The notes: generated by a model from the sequence alone, not told the origin. A DNA stretch of 40,596 nucleotides from DATJSN01 sp035504095 (GCA_035504095.1 DATJSN010000012.1:1-40596), one strand, 5' to 3'; counted from the stretch's first letter, positions 31,116 through 40,596 are shown. Made by a program: numbers and translations.

Positions 31116-33746
31116 CTACCATTGAACTACCGCCGTCGATGGCGTATCGCGGCTGGATGAACCGACGGCAATCTGGTATTGACCCGGCGGAACCTCCCAG
31201 GCATTGGTGGCCGGATTAAAACAGGCGAAACTTTGCCACGTCAAATTAAGTTCGACCGTTTTGCTCTGTCCAGGATCCAACGAAACGCGTGTAAAACCCT
31301 GAAGAGTTTGCACGCAACGGTCTATGGGTGAATTTTCCGGTGGACGAATATAAAGCTGCACTACTTCATCTCCCGAACGGTTACCAGTGTTGGTGACACT
31401 TTCGGAAACGGAAATGACGCAATTCGGACCATCGCCGGAACTACTCACTTGAAGCGGACCGAACGAAAAATTGGTATAGGAAAGTCCGTAACCAAAGCAA
31501 AATTGCGGATCAATGTTCTTTTTATCGTACCAGCGATACCCAACATATATTCCCTCGTCAAAATGGACGCAATGGTCATCGCCGGGATAATTCATAAAGG
31601 CCGGTTCGTCGCTCCATTGTTTGCTGAAGGTGTCGGGCAGACGGCCGCTCGGATCAATTTTTCCAAAGAGAATATCCGCAAGAGCCGTGTTGCCGTTTTC
31701 ACCGGGATACCAGACATAGATCAAACCTGCAACCTGATCAAGCCATTCGTTCATGCCAACCCCGGCGCCGGCGGTAATGACCGCAATGGTGTGCGGATTG
31801 GCCTGGCCGACCAGTTTGAGATACCAACCCTGTGGAGCGGGTAAATCATATGAGTGGTCCCGGCCTTCGGATTCAAATCCGCCAAGTCCCATACACGCGA
31901 TAACAACATCAGCAGAGGAAATCGCCAGGCGATCTTCATCGCTGAGTTCCATGGAACTGACAGGAACCCACCCAAACTGCACTTGTGCGCTTGACGAGTT
32001 ACTGAAATATTCGATTTTAAGCGGATAGGTTTGGCCCGCAATCAGATGTTCAACAGCGCTCTGAGCGGTAAAACTCTGCGGTCGCCAATTATCAATAATC
32101 AGGTCGCCGTCCAAATAAACTCGTGAGCCGCCGCTGCTGCCAATTACAAAAAAGTAATCTCCGGTATTCGAAGGTTTGATTTGTCCGGTCCACCGGACTG
32201 AATAATTATTCGTGGTAATAAGCTTGGTCTTATCCTCCGTACTGTTGACCACATCCGCGGTACTTGTCGCGGCGCTTGTTTTACTCGACGTTCCCGTTTT
32301 ATCTGTTGAATCACTTTTTTGCGGGGCTGTCCCGTTCCATTTGAAGTTTATACTCTTGTCCACACGAGTGAATTTTGGCGGGCCAAGTAAATCCGTGTCA
32401 TTAAAGTACTCGCCATATAAACCAGTATTACCTTCTTGAGTTTGAATGTCTCCGGTGCCCCATACATTTGTGAGTAAATCGTTATATGGAATGTCCACAA
32501 CTGAAACGTCCGGGCCGACATCCGCTTCGATGGCACTGACAACGTCCACAGGTGTACGAATCGGCGAGGTAAATGAACTTCCGCCACCGCCTGTCACCGC
32601 GGGCGTAGCCATCGGGCCGACAACGACAATGGTATGAATTTGGGAGGCGTTGAGCGGCAAAATCCCGTTGCTGTTTTTCAGCAGAACAGTGCCCTCTGCC
32701 GCCACCTGTAACGCCGTTGCCGCACTCATTGGATCGTCATAAGGGATATTGGGCTGATCGGTTTTTGTGTCCATGAACCCCATGGCCACCATTGTGCGCA
32801 GAATTCGTCGAACGTGTTCATCGAGCATGGCCTGGGTGATTTGCCCCGTTTCCAGCAAGGTTTCGATGGCTGCCTGATTGTAAAAATCGTCGCCGGGCAT
32901 TTCCAGATCCAGGCCGGCGGTGAAGGGACCAAGCGTTTCGTGCACGGCACCCCAGTCTGACATCACAACACCCTGAAAGCCAAATTCCTTGCGGAGTATG
33001 TCTGTCAGCAGAAATTGACTCGCCGTGCAGTATTGTCCGTTGACCTGATTGTACGCTGCCATGACGTAGCAAACGTGGGCCTGCTGTATGGCGGCACGAA
33101 ACGGCGGCAAATATATTTCTTCCAGCGTTCTGCGATCGATGATGTCGTCAACGGTCATGCGGTCGATTTCCTGTTCGTTGCCGATGTAATGCTTGGCGCA
33201 TGCCGCCACTCCTTGGGATTGCACGCCTTTAATCCACCCGACGGCGATTTGGGAAGCCAGATACGGATCTTCGCCGAGATATTCAAAATTACGTCCATTT
33301 TGCGGCTCGCGTGTAATGTTCATACCCGGACCCAGAACGATCTGCACATCCCTGGCCAGGCAGTCGCGGCCAATTGCCATGCCCTCGAGCTGTGCCAACT
33401 GTGGATCCCATGTTGCCGCCAGCGCGATGGAGGCTGGATACGCCGTGGCAAGCCCATAAACACGGATGCCGACCGAGGCGTCGCTCATTCTTAGTGCGGG
33501 TATGTTCAGACGGTCGATTGGCTGGGTGGCCATGTAACCGTCGCCCGCAAGTAATTGAATTTTTTCATCCGGGGTTAATTCGCTCAAAAGCTGATTAACT
33601 CTAGCCTCGACCTGCTGGCTGTTGAGGCCGGCGAAACCGTGATCGGCGCCGCTTTGCGCAAACGTATATTTCGGCGCGAAGATTGAACCAGCGCCAATCA
33701 GTAAGGCAAAAAAAAATCTTTTAACCAGACTCATTTGCTTAAACAT
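31116..33746 (-). CDS. Secreted GH3 family glycosidase with an inserted PA14 domain
   Basis: This 876-aa enzyme is of the beta-glucosidase/beta-xylosidase family. A Sec signal peptide (FFFALLIGAG core, likely cut after TFA near residue 30) is followed by the GH3 N-terminal barrel with nucleophile Asp264 in VVMSDWGAVH and the KHYIGNE motif (about 185). The (alpha/beta)6 domain is interrupted by a PA14 module (about 441-595: GLYGEYFND to QVQFGW), itself carrying a Ser/Thr/Lys-rich insert at about 477-505. A fibronectin-III-like domain closes the protein. The ATG at 33746 is chosen because GGAGG lies six bases upstream. The substrate is probably a plant or algal oligosaccharide. Confidence 0.93.
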   Translation of the reverse strand: MFKQMSLVKRFFFALLIGAGSIFAPKYTFAQSGADHGFAGLNSQQVEARVNQLLSELTPDEKIQLLAGDGYMATQPIDRLNIPALRMSDASVGIRVYGLATAYPASIALAATWDPQLAQLEGMAIGRDCLARDVQIVLGPGMNITREPQNGRNFEYLGEDPYLASQIAVGWIKGVQSQGVAACAKHYIGNEQEIDRMTVDDIIDRRTLEEIYLPPFRAAIQQAHVCYVMAAYNQVNGQYCTASQFLLTDILRKEFGFQGVVMSDWGAVHETLGPFTAGLDLEMPGDDFYNQAAIETLLETGQITQAMLDEHVRRILRTMVAMGFMDTKTDQPNIPYDDPMSAATALQVAAEGTVLLKNSNGILPLNASQIHTIVVVGPMATPAVTGGGGSSFTSPIRTPVDVVSAIEADVGPDVSVVDIPYNDLLTNVWGTGDIQTQEGNTGLYGEYFNDTDLLGPPKFTRVDKSINFKWNGTAPQKSDSTDKTGTSSKTSAATSTADVVNSTEDKTKLITTNNYSVRWTGQIKPSNTGDYFFVIGSSGGSRVYLDGDLIIDNWRPQSFTAQSAVEHLIAGQTYPLKIEYFSNSSSAQVQFGWVPVSSMELSDEDRLAISSADVVIACMGLGGFESEGRDHSYDLPAPQGWYLKLVGQANPHTIAVITAGAGVGMNEWLDQVAGLIYVWYPGENGNTALADILFGKIDPSGRLPDTFSKQWSDEPAFMNYPGDDHCVHFDEGIYVGYRWYDKKNIDPQFCFGYGLSYTNFSFGPLQVSSSGDGPNCVISVSESVTNTGNRSGDEVVQLYIRPPENSPIDRCVQTLQGFTRVSLDPGQSKTVELNLTWQSFACFNPATNAWEVPPGQYQIAVGSSSRDTPSTAVVQW

Positions 33747-33940
33747 GAACGGCCTCCGCATGATTCGGCAAAACCGAAACGAGAAACTGAACAGATTCGG
33801 CTTTAACTTAGAAACGTCCGCCGGGTATTAAGAGCCTCTAAGTAATATATCGGCAAACAAGAATTTCTACGAGGGAAACTTTGCCAACGGCGTTCGTATT
33901 ATTTTTTACTGCCCGATGCCTGTGCGACGTGCCCAGCAGA

Positions 33941-34516
33941 TCATTTCTCCAGCTCTTTAAGCTTTTTACGATTCGCCATGCGCGCCACTGGCGACATACG
34001 ATCGATAATCAGCACCCCATCCAAATGATCATTTTCATGCTGGACGATGCGTGCGGGAAATCCCTCTAGTTCAGCCGTTACTGGTTCGCCTCGAGCATCA
34101 GTTGCACTGATGCGCAGCCGTGTATAACGGGCAATTTTTCCCCTTATATCCGGTAGGGAAAGACATCCTTCTTCAGCTTCCTCGCAACCCGATTGGTCAC
34201 CCAGAACAGGATTGATATAAACCCGGGCATCGGCCGCTTTTCCGGTTTCAGACGCCACAAACAATCTCAAAGACAAACCCACCTGCGGCGCCGCCAGGCC
34301 GACGCCATGATTTTCTTCCATCAATTCTTTCATTTTTTGTATTACCTGAAGCAACCAGTCATCGATGTGTTCGACAGGATCCGCGGGACGTTTTAATACC
34401 GCTTCCGGCCAGTAGACAATGTTTAGAGCAGACGGATCAGGCCGGGAAATTGTCTTTTTTATCTCAGGTTCACGAGATGTTTTTCGACGCTTTGTTTTCA
34501 CTGTTTGTCTGGACAT
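33941..34516 (-). CDS. def: Peptide deformylase
   Basis: Peptide deformylase removes the N-formyl group from new proteins using a bound metal. All three signatures are present: GVGLAAPQVG, EEGCLSLP (metal Cys) and QHENDHLDG (metal His pair with the catalytic Glu). From ATG 34516 the protein is 191 aa with a basic N-terminal extension of about 30 residues before the conserved IVYWPEAVLKRPADPV; an ATG at 34555 is also open. It is divergent from lipA with a short spacer. Confidence 0.95.
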   Translation of the reverse strand: MSRQTVKTKRRKTSREPEIKKTISRPDPSALNIVYWPEAVLKRPADPVEHIDDWLLQVIQKMKELMEENHGVGLAAPQVGLSLRLFVASETGKAADARVYINPVLGDQSGCEEAEEGCLSLPDIRGKIARYTRLRISATDARGEPVTAELEGFPARIVQHENDHLDGVLIIDRMSPVARMANRKKLKELEK

Positions 34517-34651
34517 AAGCCTGCGCAAAATTAAATGTGCCTGCAACGAATCCATTCCCGCAGCGGCATTAACATTATATCCCGCGACTATTTCTTTGCA
34601 TTGATATCATGCTTATTTTATGCAGTTGCCATATCCTGCTATACTTTGGCA

Positions 34652-35605
34652 ATGGATATGCAAAATTCATCTGAACAATCTTCGCCATCCCGATCGCTGC
34701 CGGTGCTGGCGATTTCAGATCTAATGGGACGACCGGACTACATGCAACCCGGACGCAAACCTCCATGGCTGAAGGTGAAATTGCCGGGTGGTCCGGAATA
34801 TATGCGGCTTCGAGCGTTAATCGATGAACATCGGTTGCACACCGTGTGTGAATCCGCCAAATGTCCCAACATGGGTGAATGCTGGGGACGCGGCACGGCA
34901 ACCATCATGATTTTGGGCGATGTCTGTACGCGAAACTGCGGATTCTGCCATATTAAAACCGGCCGGCCGCCGATATTAGATCTGGATGAACCGCGCCGCG
35001 TCGCCGAAACCGCGGCGATCATGAAGCTCAAGCACATTGTCATTACTTCCGTTAATCGCGATGAGCTCGAGGACGGTGGGTCAACGATCTGGGCACAGAC
35101 AATCACTTTAATTCGTCGGGCTTCTCCCCGCACGACCATTGAAGTATTAATTCCGGATTTTTGCGGCCATTGGGATGATTTGCAACGCGTGTTGGGTGCG
35201 AGGCCGGAGATTCTGGCGCATAATGTGGAAACCGTGCCCAGCCAATACTATCGCGTGCGCCCGCAGGCCAAATTCCCACGTTCACTGGAGCTTCTTAGTC
35301 GCGCCAAACAGCAGGGTTTTACCACCAAAACCGGCCTGATGCTGGGCATCGGTGAGACCGATGATGAAGTGCTTCAGGCGCTTCGCGACATTCGCCAGGC
35401 TAATGTGGATATTCTTACTCTTGGCCAGTACCTCCAACCGACTCGCGAACACCTGCCGATCGATCGCTGGGTAACACCGGAACAATTCAATCAGTGGAAG
35501 TATATCGCTCGGGAACTGGGGTTTTCAGTGGTCGAATCCGGACCGTTGGTCCGCTCAAGCTACCATGCCGAAGAACAGGCCGAGCTACATGAACAAGTTC
35601 GCTAA
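34652..35605 (+). CDS. lipA: Lipoyl synthase
   Basis: LipA is a radical-SAM enzyme that inserts two sulfurs into octanoyl groups on lipoyl domains. The 317-aa protein has both iron-sulfur sites: the auxiliary cluster CESAKCPNMGEC and the radical-SAM CTRNCGFC. It also has HIVITSVNRDELEDGG, TKTGLMLGIGETDDEV, LTLGQYLQPTREHLPI and the C-terminal GPLVRSSYHAEEQ. Start is ATG 34652, or the ATG two codons later. Its stop overlaps the convergent hydrolase gene by four bases. No lipB lies in the window. Confidence 0.96.
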   Translation: MDMQNSSEQSSPSRSLPVLAISDLMGRPDYMQPGRKPPWLKVKLPGGPEYMRLRALIDEHRLHTVCESAKCPNMGECWGRGTATIMILGDVCTRNCGFCHIKTGRPPILDLDEPRRVAETAAIMKLKHIVITSVNRDELEDGGSTIWAQTITLIRRASPRTTIEVLIPDFCGHWDDLQRVLGARPEILAHNVETVPSQYYRVRPQAKFPRSLELLSRAKQQGFTTKTGLMLGIGETDDEVLQALRDIRQANVDILTLGQYLQPTREHLPIDRWVTPEQFNQWKYIARELGFSVVESGPLVRSSYHAEEQAELHEQVR

Positions 35606-36600
35606 TTGTGCGTACTTTGTCTGGCGATAAAGCGGGCAACGATAGGGCCGATGCGATCGGGATCTTCTTCATGCGGCAGGTGGGCCAAATCGGAGAATTT
35701 CACAAAATCAATATGGGGAATCGTTTTCACGAGCCGATCACCAGTGGACTGATCCAATAAGTTATCCCGACTCCCCCAGATGACCAGAACGGGCTGTTTG
35801 AGTTGATGCGCCCGGGTCAGGTAGCGTTCAGATTCGCCATAATGCGCGGGCAACTGACGGATGACATCCAAAAGTTTGAAGCGGTTTTCAATGTTCGACA
35901 TATTGGACATATAGATATCGACCAGTTGAGAATCCATTTTTTTCTGGTCGACATAACCGATAGACGCAACTCCACCGACTAGCTGTTCCGGGGGAATGAT
36001 TCTCATGAACATTTCGCCCTGTATGGGTACGCGAAGCGTTTTATAGATTTGGGGAAGCTCTTGAGGAAACACAGCCGGATTGAGAAGCACCAGCGCGTCA
36101 ACGATTTGCGGATAATCCAGAGCTGCCATCACACTCATACCACCGCCCAGGCTCGCCCCCCCCATAAAGATATGCTCCAGGCCCAGTTCTTTCGGAATGC
36201 GCATAGCCGCATGCATGAGCATGCGGATACTGGGGCCGCCTTCGGGCCATCCTATTCCAGCAAAACTGTTGTAGTCAATTAACACCAGATCGCATAGCGG
36301 TAATAGGTGGGCGGCAATGCCTCTGAACGAAGCGATGTGTAATCCCATGCCGTGCAGCAAGACGAGGACCGGCCGGGCAACAGATGCGTTCCTCGCGTAG
36401 CGCAAGACCTTGAACGGAATTTGCCGGTCATCAAAGACAAGGTAATAACTTTCCACATTGGTTTCTTCGGCGGGTCGACCAAAGGAAAACATTCGTACAG
36501 GAAGAAGCGTCTCTGAGAACTCAAAAAGTTCCATGGGCTCGCGTTGCGGCTTGTAGGCCGGTGCGGAAATACCAGCCATAAATATTGTGTCTTCGATCAT
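35602..36600 (-). CDS. Alpha/beta-fold hydrolase
   Basis: This 332-aa protein has the oxyanion segment VLVLLHGMGLH (about 79-89) and the nucleophile elbow GGASLGGGM (Ser150). A likely acid lies in VIWGSRDNLLD and the catalytic His in SDLAHLPHEEDP. A helical cap sits between the halves (about 180-245). The first 60 residues are an unusual N-terminal region without signal peptide. The substrate (ester, amide or epoxide) cannot be told. It is convergent with lipA and divergent from the GT9 gene. Confidence 0.85.
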   Translation of the reverse strand: MIEDTIFMAGISAPAYKPQREPMELFEFSETLLPVRMFSFGRPAEETNVESYYLVFDDRQIPFKVLRYARNASVARPVLVLLHGMGLHIASFRGIAAHLLPLCDLVLIDYNSFAGIGWPEGGPSIRMLMHAAMRIPKELGLEHIFMGGASLGGGMSVMAALDYPQIVDALVLLNPAVFPQELPQIYKTLRVPIQGEMFMRIIPPEQLVGGVASIGYVDQKKMDSQLVDIYMSNMSNIENRFKLLDVIRQLPAHYGESERYLTRAHQLKQPVLVIWGSRDNLLDQSTGDRLVKTIPHIDFVKFSDLAHLPHEEDPDRIGPIVARFIARQSTHN

Positions 36601-36728
36601 CTGATAATATATCGTCTAATACTTACTTCTCTTTTATTTTAAAAATTGGCGCGGGTTAACACCGCTATTTGTTAACATTTTAGTCCGCTTAAGTTGCATA
36701 GGCCACACCCCCCGCCGACAATAATGCT

Positions 36729-38015
36729 GTGTCCAAAAAGGTCCATCTTCCCCCACAACGTGTTTTGGTCGTCATGCCGAATTGGCTTGGAGATGCCGTC
36801 ATGGCGACACCATTTTTGAGGTCGTTGCGTGAACTTTATCCTGACGCGCACATCGCGGCCTTATGCTCGCGTTTGGCGTTACCGGTCATTACCGGCCTGG
36901 CATGCGTAGATGAAGCAATTGAGTATATATTGCGGCCCGATTTGCGCATCAGCATTCGGGCGACGGTGGGGATTCTTGCGGGGAAAAAGTTCGATCTTGC
37001 TGTACTTTTGCCCAATAGCTTTCGCAGTGCATTAATCGCCTGGCGGGCATCGATTCCGCGGCGCCTGGGATATCGGCGGGAATGCCGCGGCGTGCTGCTG
37101 ACCGATGGTCTTGATCCGGAGATTCGCACAGATTCGGAAATTTCACTGCAATTGGCTCGAAAGCGTGTCAGAAACCTGATTGCCGCCAATCAAATTGTAT
37201 CTGATGCGCGACTGCTGGCCCACGGTGCGGGGTGGCAAATCGTCGAGCCAGGAAAACCGGTACGACCAGTGTCAATGTCTACATGGTGTAAAAATCTGGC
37301 AAAACAAGGTAATTTCCAACCTGTGCCCACCATCGATTAGTACCTGGCACTGACAGAGCGCCTGGGCGGAAAAATTGATTGCAAAAAAATGTTTTTGGGA
37401 ATGACTGAAGCGGAGCGCTCTGAAGCTCAGGAAGCACTTCAGAGTCTCCATATCGACGCCGCCGATCCTTATCTTCTTATTTTTCCAGGGGCAAATTTTG
37501 GTTCATCCAAATGCTGGATGCCGGAACGTTTCGCCGAGATCGCTTCCCATGTCGCTGATCCGAAGGGTGATTTTCGGGCACATGTATTGATTGGTGCTGC
37601 ACCTAACGAAAAATCACTGGTGGATGCAATTTTTGCCGCTCTTCCGTCGGACTTTAACGCATCAGATAAACGCTATCGCATTCAAAGACTTTCCTCTGCC
37701 GCCGAAGGGCGCGGCGTGAGCCTGGGAGCGATCAAGGAACTGGTTCGCCGTTCCAGATTGGTGTTGTGCAACGATACTGGTCCGCGGCATTTCGCTGCGG
37801 CGTTGAATACCCCGCTGGTTACGCTGTTTGGGCCCACCGATCCGCGCTGGGCTGAAACGTTTTATAAAGGCGAGAGAATATTGTCCATCGAGGTTCCCTG
37901 CGGGCCATGCCAGCTCAAACGCTGTCCCATTGATCATCGCTGTATGCGTGGCCTGACGACTCAGATGGTTCTTGAGGCAATGCGTCAACAATGGAGTTTA
38001 GGCTCTGCCTCATAA
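36729..38015 (+). pseudogene. GT9 heptosyltransferase-like gene interrupted by an in-frame TAG
   Basis: Two ORFs (36729-37340 and a downstream one from 37389) are one reading frame split by a single TAG at 37338-37340. The N-terminal part has the GT9 start VLVVMPNWLGDAVMATPF. The C-terminal part has LLIFPGANFGSSKCWMPERF, CNDTGPRHFAAALNTPLVTLFGP and the Cys-rich PCGPCQLKRCPIDHRCM, as in heptosyltransferase II (WaaF). Around the stop the frame reads PTID-stop-YLALTERLG, where relatives have an uninterrupted PxxDxYL segment, so one codon has become amber. The start is GTG 36729. Either the gene is a recent pseudogene, the stop is read through, the halves work as two chains, or the base is an error. 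Confidence 0.8.
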
Positions 38016-38278
38016 CACCTCGGCAGCCGCGCTTGGTCTCCAGGTGGCCAGATGCAAGGAAGAGCAACGAGGTTATATTCGAAAGATAATATGGTGAGGA
38101 GCGATGACGCCGCAGATGGCCGCTTGGAGGCCAAACTATTCGGGACGAGGCTGTCTGGCCCCGAATCCTGCGTCGCACCTTCTCGCTGTATTTTTAATAA
38201 GGGCTTCGTCGGTGCTCCTAGGCTCGTGGCCAGGCAGCCGACGTCGCGGCCCCGATGTGTTGTGAGACAGTGCCTGGC
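38016..38278. other. Short intergenic region before the GT4 gene
   Basis: No convincing gene lies here. A 53-codon plus-strand ORF (38104-38265, start MTPQMAAW) has a good GAGGAG site just upstream, and another 76-codon ORF (38052-38282) overlaps the GT4 start as ATGA. Their compositions look random and neither matches a known family. A small stem ATATT/AATAT lies near 38073-38090. Confidence 0.25.
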
Positions 38279-39547
38279 ATGAATATCGCATTGATCATTG
38301 AACATTTCGATCCTAATCGGGGCGGTGCAGAGCATTTCACAGTATGGCTTGCTCGGCAACTCGTCCAGCGCGGATGCAAGGTCGATGTGGTTTGCCATGA
38401 CAGTACGCGATTACGCCATAAATTTCAGGCGGCGCATCACGGCGCTTCCCACGATGCGCGACGCTCGGCGACTGCGCATGGACGGATGGAGCTTGAGTTG
38501 CCCGACCAAATCAACGTACATCGGCATGCCGGTATCAAACTTAGTACGGGGATAGGTTTTCGGCAGTTTGGCGCCCAAGCCCGCAAGTGGTGCCGGCAAC
38601 ACAACCCTGATGTGGTGCATTCGATGTCCGTGGCTTTTGCAGGCGATATTTACCAGCCACACGCCGGCATTTATGCCAGAATTCAGGCTCAGGCAATCGC
38701 TTCGCGAGCAACGCCGGCGGCCGCGCATTGGAAGCGGCTGATGCTGGGTTTTTCCGGCAAACAGCGAACGTTGATAGCTCTTGAAAAACAGGCCGTCAAA
38801 ATTCCGGAAGCGGGCGGCCCATGGAAAATTTTGTGCCTGACTCCGCAGATGATGCGCGATTTTCAGGATATATATGCGGCGCCGGAACACCAGCTCGCGG
38901 TATTGGAAAACCCGATGATGTATTCGGCGCCGACGCAGGAAGAGCTGGCACGCATGCGAAGCTGGTTTCGACAAATATATGGTCTTGCGGAAGAGGACAA
39001 AGTAGCCGTATTTGTAGGACATGATTTTCGGCGCAAGGGGCTTGAATGGGCCATTCGTGCCGTGGCGCAAACCGGCCGGAAATGGAAGTTGCTCGTTGTT
39101 GGATTAGGTCGTGTGCGAAAATATCTTGAACTTTCCCGCAGGTTGAATATGACGGATCGCATCAAATTCATTGGGCCCACACAACAGATGGATTGCGTTT
39201 ACAGCGCCGCCGATGCACTGATTTTGCCCACGTTTTATGAAAGTTTCGGACTCGTTGCCCTTGAAGCACTGGCGTTCGGCCTTCCGGTAATCAGCACCCG
39301 ATTTTTGGGCGCAAGTCATTTTATTAGCTCGAGCGGTCTGGGGACCATTGTGGATGATCCGCGAAACGTCGCGGAAATGGCCGTTGCACTGGACTGGGTC
39401 GATCAAAGCATTTCCATACGCATGGGGACGGCGATGAAGGCCGTGGCCATGACCAGCCATCTTTCACCGCAAAGGTACCTGGATCGCCTGATGGACTTGT
39501 ATAAGGAATGCATCGCATTCAAAATCAAAAGACCACATGGGGAATAA
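38279..39547 (+). CDS. GT4 family glycosyltransferase
   Basis: This 422-aa GT-B enzyme starts MNIALIIEHFDPNRGGAEHF, the classic GT4 start with the acceptor loop GGAE. The C-terminal donor domain has FVGHDFRRKGLEWAIRA, the loop LLVVGLGR, and the E-x7-E motif in YESFGLVALEALAFGLPVIST. It would transfer a sugar from a nucleotide donor, perhaps to lipid A core or a surface glycan, given the GT9 neighbour upstream on the same strand. The ATG at 38279 is the first consistent with the family. It is eight bases from plsY. Confidence 0.88.
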   Translation: MNIALIIEHFDPNRGGAEHFTVWLARQLVQRGCKVDVVCHDSTRLRHKFQAAHHGASHDARRSATAHGRMELELPDQINVHRHAGIKLSTGIGFRQFGAQARKWCRQHNPDVVHSMSVAFAGDIYQPHAGIYARIQAQAIASRATPAAAHWKRLMLGFSGKQRTLIALEKQAVKIPEAGGPWKILCLTPQMMRDFQDIYAAPEHQLAVLENPMMYSAPTQEELARMRSWFRQIYGLAEEDKVAVFVGHDFRRKGLEWAIRAVAQTGRKWKLLVVGLGRVRKYLELSRRLNMTDRIKFIGPTQQMDCVYSAADALILPTFYESFGLVALEALAFGLPVISTRFLGASHFISSSGLGTIVDDPRNVAEMAVALDWVDQSISIRMGTAMKAVAMTSHLSPQRYLDRLMDLYKECIAFKIKRPHGE

Positions 39548-39555
39548 TCAACAAG

Positions 39556-40275
39556 ATGATGACCGAGCAACAGATTGTTTTAACTATTTTTGTCACTGCC
39601 CCCATCACGTACCTGATCGGTTCTATACCTTTCGGGTTGATTCTGGGGTTGGCGCGTGGCGTGGACATCCGTAAACACGGCAGCGGTAATATCGGCGCGA
39701 CCAACGCCGGTCGCGTACTGGGTATGCGTTATTTCTGGTATGCCTTTTTTCTTGATTTTTTAAAGGGTTTCCTGCCGGTACTTGTCTGCGATCTGCTGAT
39801 CACAAATCTGAATGGGCCCATCTGGATACCGCTGATAACCGCGGCGGCCGCCATTTCGGGACATCTGTTTCCGATTTACCTGGGATTCAAGGGCGGCAAA
39901 GGGGTAGCAACCAGTTTTGGAGCCATGCTGGGAATCTGGCCGGTCTTTACCCTTTCGGCGCTTGGTGCGGTTGGTGTGTTTGCGGTTGTGTTTATGTCCA
40001 AACGAATCATTTCCATTTCATCAATGGTAGCCGCGATCAGTTTTGCCGTGCTGGTGCCGCTGGTGGGTCATTTTCTCTCGCCGATTCCCGGTGTTATCCA
40101 GCCGGAATCCTGGCACGAGCTTATGCCACTGCTGATTGCCAGTTGGCTCCTGTGCGCCATGGTCATCTGGAAACATCGAAGCAACATCAGGCGACTGTTG
40201 ACCGGTACCGAACCGAAAATGGGTGAATCAGCAAGTACCGCCCCGATAAAAAATGATGAGCCTCAAACAAAGTAA
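39556..40275 (+). CDS. plsY: Acyl-phosphate:glycerol-3-phosphate acyltransferase
   Basis: PlsY is an inner-membrane enzyme that makes lysophosphatidic acid, the first step of phospholipid synthesis. The 239-aa protein has several membrane spans and the family motifs YLIGSIPFGLILG, DIRKHGSGNIGATNAGRVLG and GHLFPIYLGFKGGKGVATSFG, followed by a hydrophilic tail rich in Lys/Glu/Thr. The ATG at 39556 (or 39559) is used; the frame extends to 39508 within the GT4 gene. It starts eight bases after GT4 and is likely co-transcribed with it. Confidence 0.94.
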   Translation: MMTEQQIVLTIFVTAPITYLIGSIPFGLILGLARGVDIRKHGSGNIGATNAGRVLGMRYFWYAFFLDFLKGFLPVLVCDLLITNLNGPIWIPLITAAAAISGHLFPIYLGFKGGKGVATSFGAMLGIWPVFTLSALGAVGVFAVVFMSKRIISISSMVAAISFAVLVPLVGHFLSPIPGVIQPESWHELMPLLIASWLLCAMVIWKHRSNIRRLLTGTEPKMGESASTAPIKNDEPQTK

Positions 40276-40288
40276 GCTGCGAACGCCA

Positions 40289-40596
40289 TTACCACGAATA
40301 TACGACGGTGTAAGTAATTTCTTTTTTACCGTTCGCGGGCACGTCCACGGAAAACTCGATGGTCCGCGAATCAAGTTTCTGGAAATTGTCGCTATTAGCG
40401 GTAATTTGCCAGTTTGACCATCGCCACAGATATTGCGGTACTTCCATATGAACGACGGCATCGGAATGATTGTTTAGCATGATGCTATAACTTTCCGTAG
40501 CTGTTCGGGCGACCGAATCGACATGAAAATCCGTTTGCGTGCGCTCGCCGATGACGTCAAAAGAATTCCCGACCTTCACGGAAACCAACTCATCCC
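40289..40596 (-). CDS. DUF4139 domain protein, C-terminal part only
   Basis: The gene enters from the right edge, and about 102 C-terminal residues are visible. The segment DELVSVKVGNSFDVIGERTQ, then SYSIMLNNHSDAVVHMEV, WRWSNWQITANSDNFQKLDS and the closing VPANGKKEITYTVVYSW follow the DUF4139 C-terminal pattern of beta-strands. Such proteins are often exported and of unknown role. It converges with plsY, with 13 bases between the stops. Confidence 0.75.
   Translation of the reverse strand, partial: DELVSVKVGNSFDVIGERTQTDFHVDSVARTATESYSIMLNNHSDAVVHMEVPQYLWRWSNWQITANSDNFQKLDSRTIEFSVDVPANGKKEITYTVVYSW

Noticed and set aside
31111..31133. tRNA D-arm-like string TAGTTCAATGGTAGGAC on the minus strand
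   Set aside because: It encodes the final VVQW and stop of the GH3 enzyme, and no anticodon or T-arm follows.

Overview
The window looks like a chromosome segment of a planctomycete, most likely class Phycisphaerae or a close relative. This is an inference from gene content and style: moderate GC, frequent TTG and GTG starts, a very long Pro/Ala-rich IF2, a type III glutamine synthetase, secreted GH31 and GH3 glycosidases, and short palindromes scattered between genes. No rRNA, tRNA or CRISPR array was found.

Left part (1-10234, all minus strand): a translation and RNA block. Reading in the direction of transcription it runs rsfS-argS, then a roughly 700-base gap, then nusA-infB-DUF503-rbfA-HhH protein-hisG-small membrane protein-yajQ. 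Several neighbours overlap by four bases, which points to translational coupling. The argS-nusA gap is not empty. It holds a sigma70-type promoter, a chain of hairpins and two terminator-like structures on the minus strand, so it is a candidate noncoding RNA or attenuation leader. It also holds four tandem palindromes.

10430-17901: a cell-surface polysaccharide and glycan region. It has a GT2-GT4 fusion glycosyltransferase and a sulfotransferase (minus), then a CE4-like deacetylase and a Tat-exported GH31 glycosidase with a C-terminal CBM (plus).

17902-23630: an accessory island. It has a HEPN-like small protein, an IS630-type transposase, a BsuBI/PstI-type restriction-modification pair, repeat-rich noncoding DNA and a small phage-type HTH protein.

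23632-34516: core and accessory genes mixed. In order: arfB, glnA type III with a possible sigma54 promoter, a LysR regulator divergent from a methyltransferase, tatD, a RelE-like/XRE toxin-antitoxin pair with a clear palindromic operator, a secreted GH3 enzyme with a PA14 domain, and def.

34652-40596: lipA, an alpha/beta hydrolase, a GT9 heptosyltransferase-like gene broken by one in-frame TAG, a GT4 glycosyltransferase, plsY, and the C-terminal end of a DUF4139 protein cut by the window edge.

The observations most worth following are the structured RNA between argS and nusA, the amber-interrupted GT9 gene, the HEPN-like gene beside the IS630 and restriction-modification island, the degenerate DNA-glycosylase-like protein in the rbfA-hisG operon, and a tiny minus-strand ORF that ends in its own terminator near 28904-29039.
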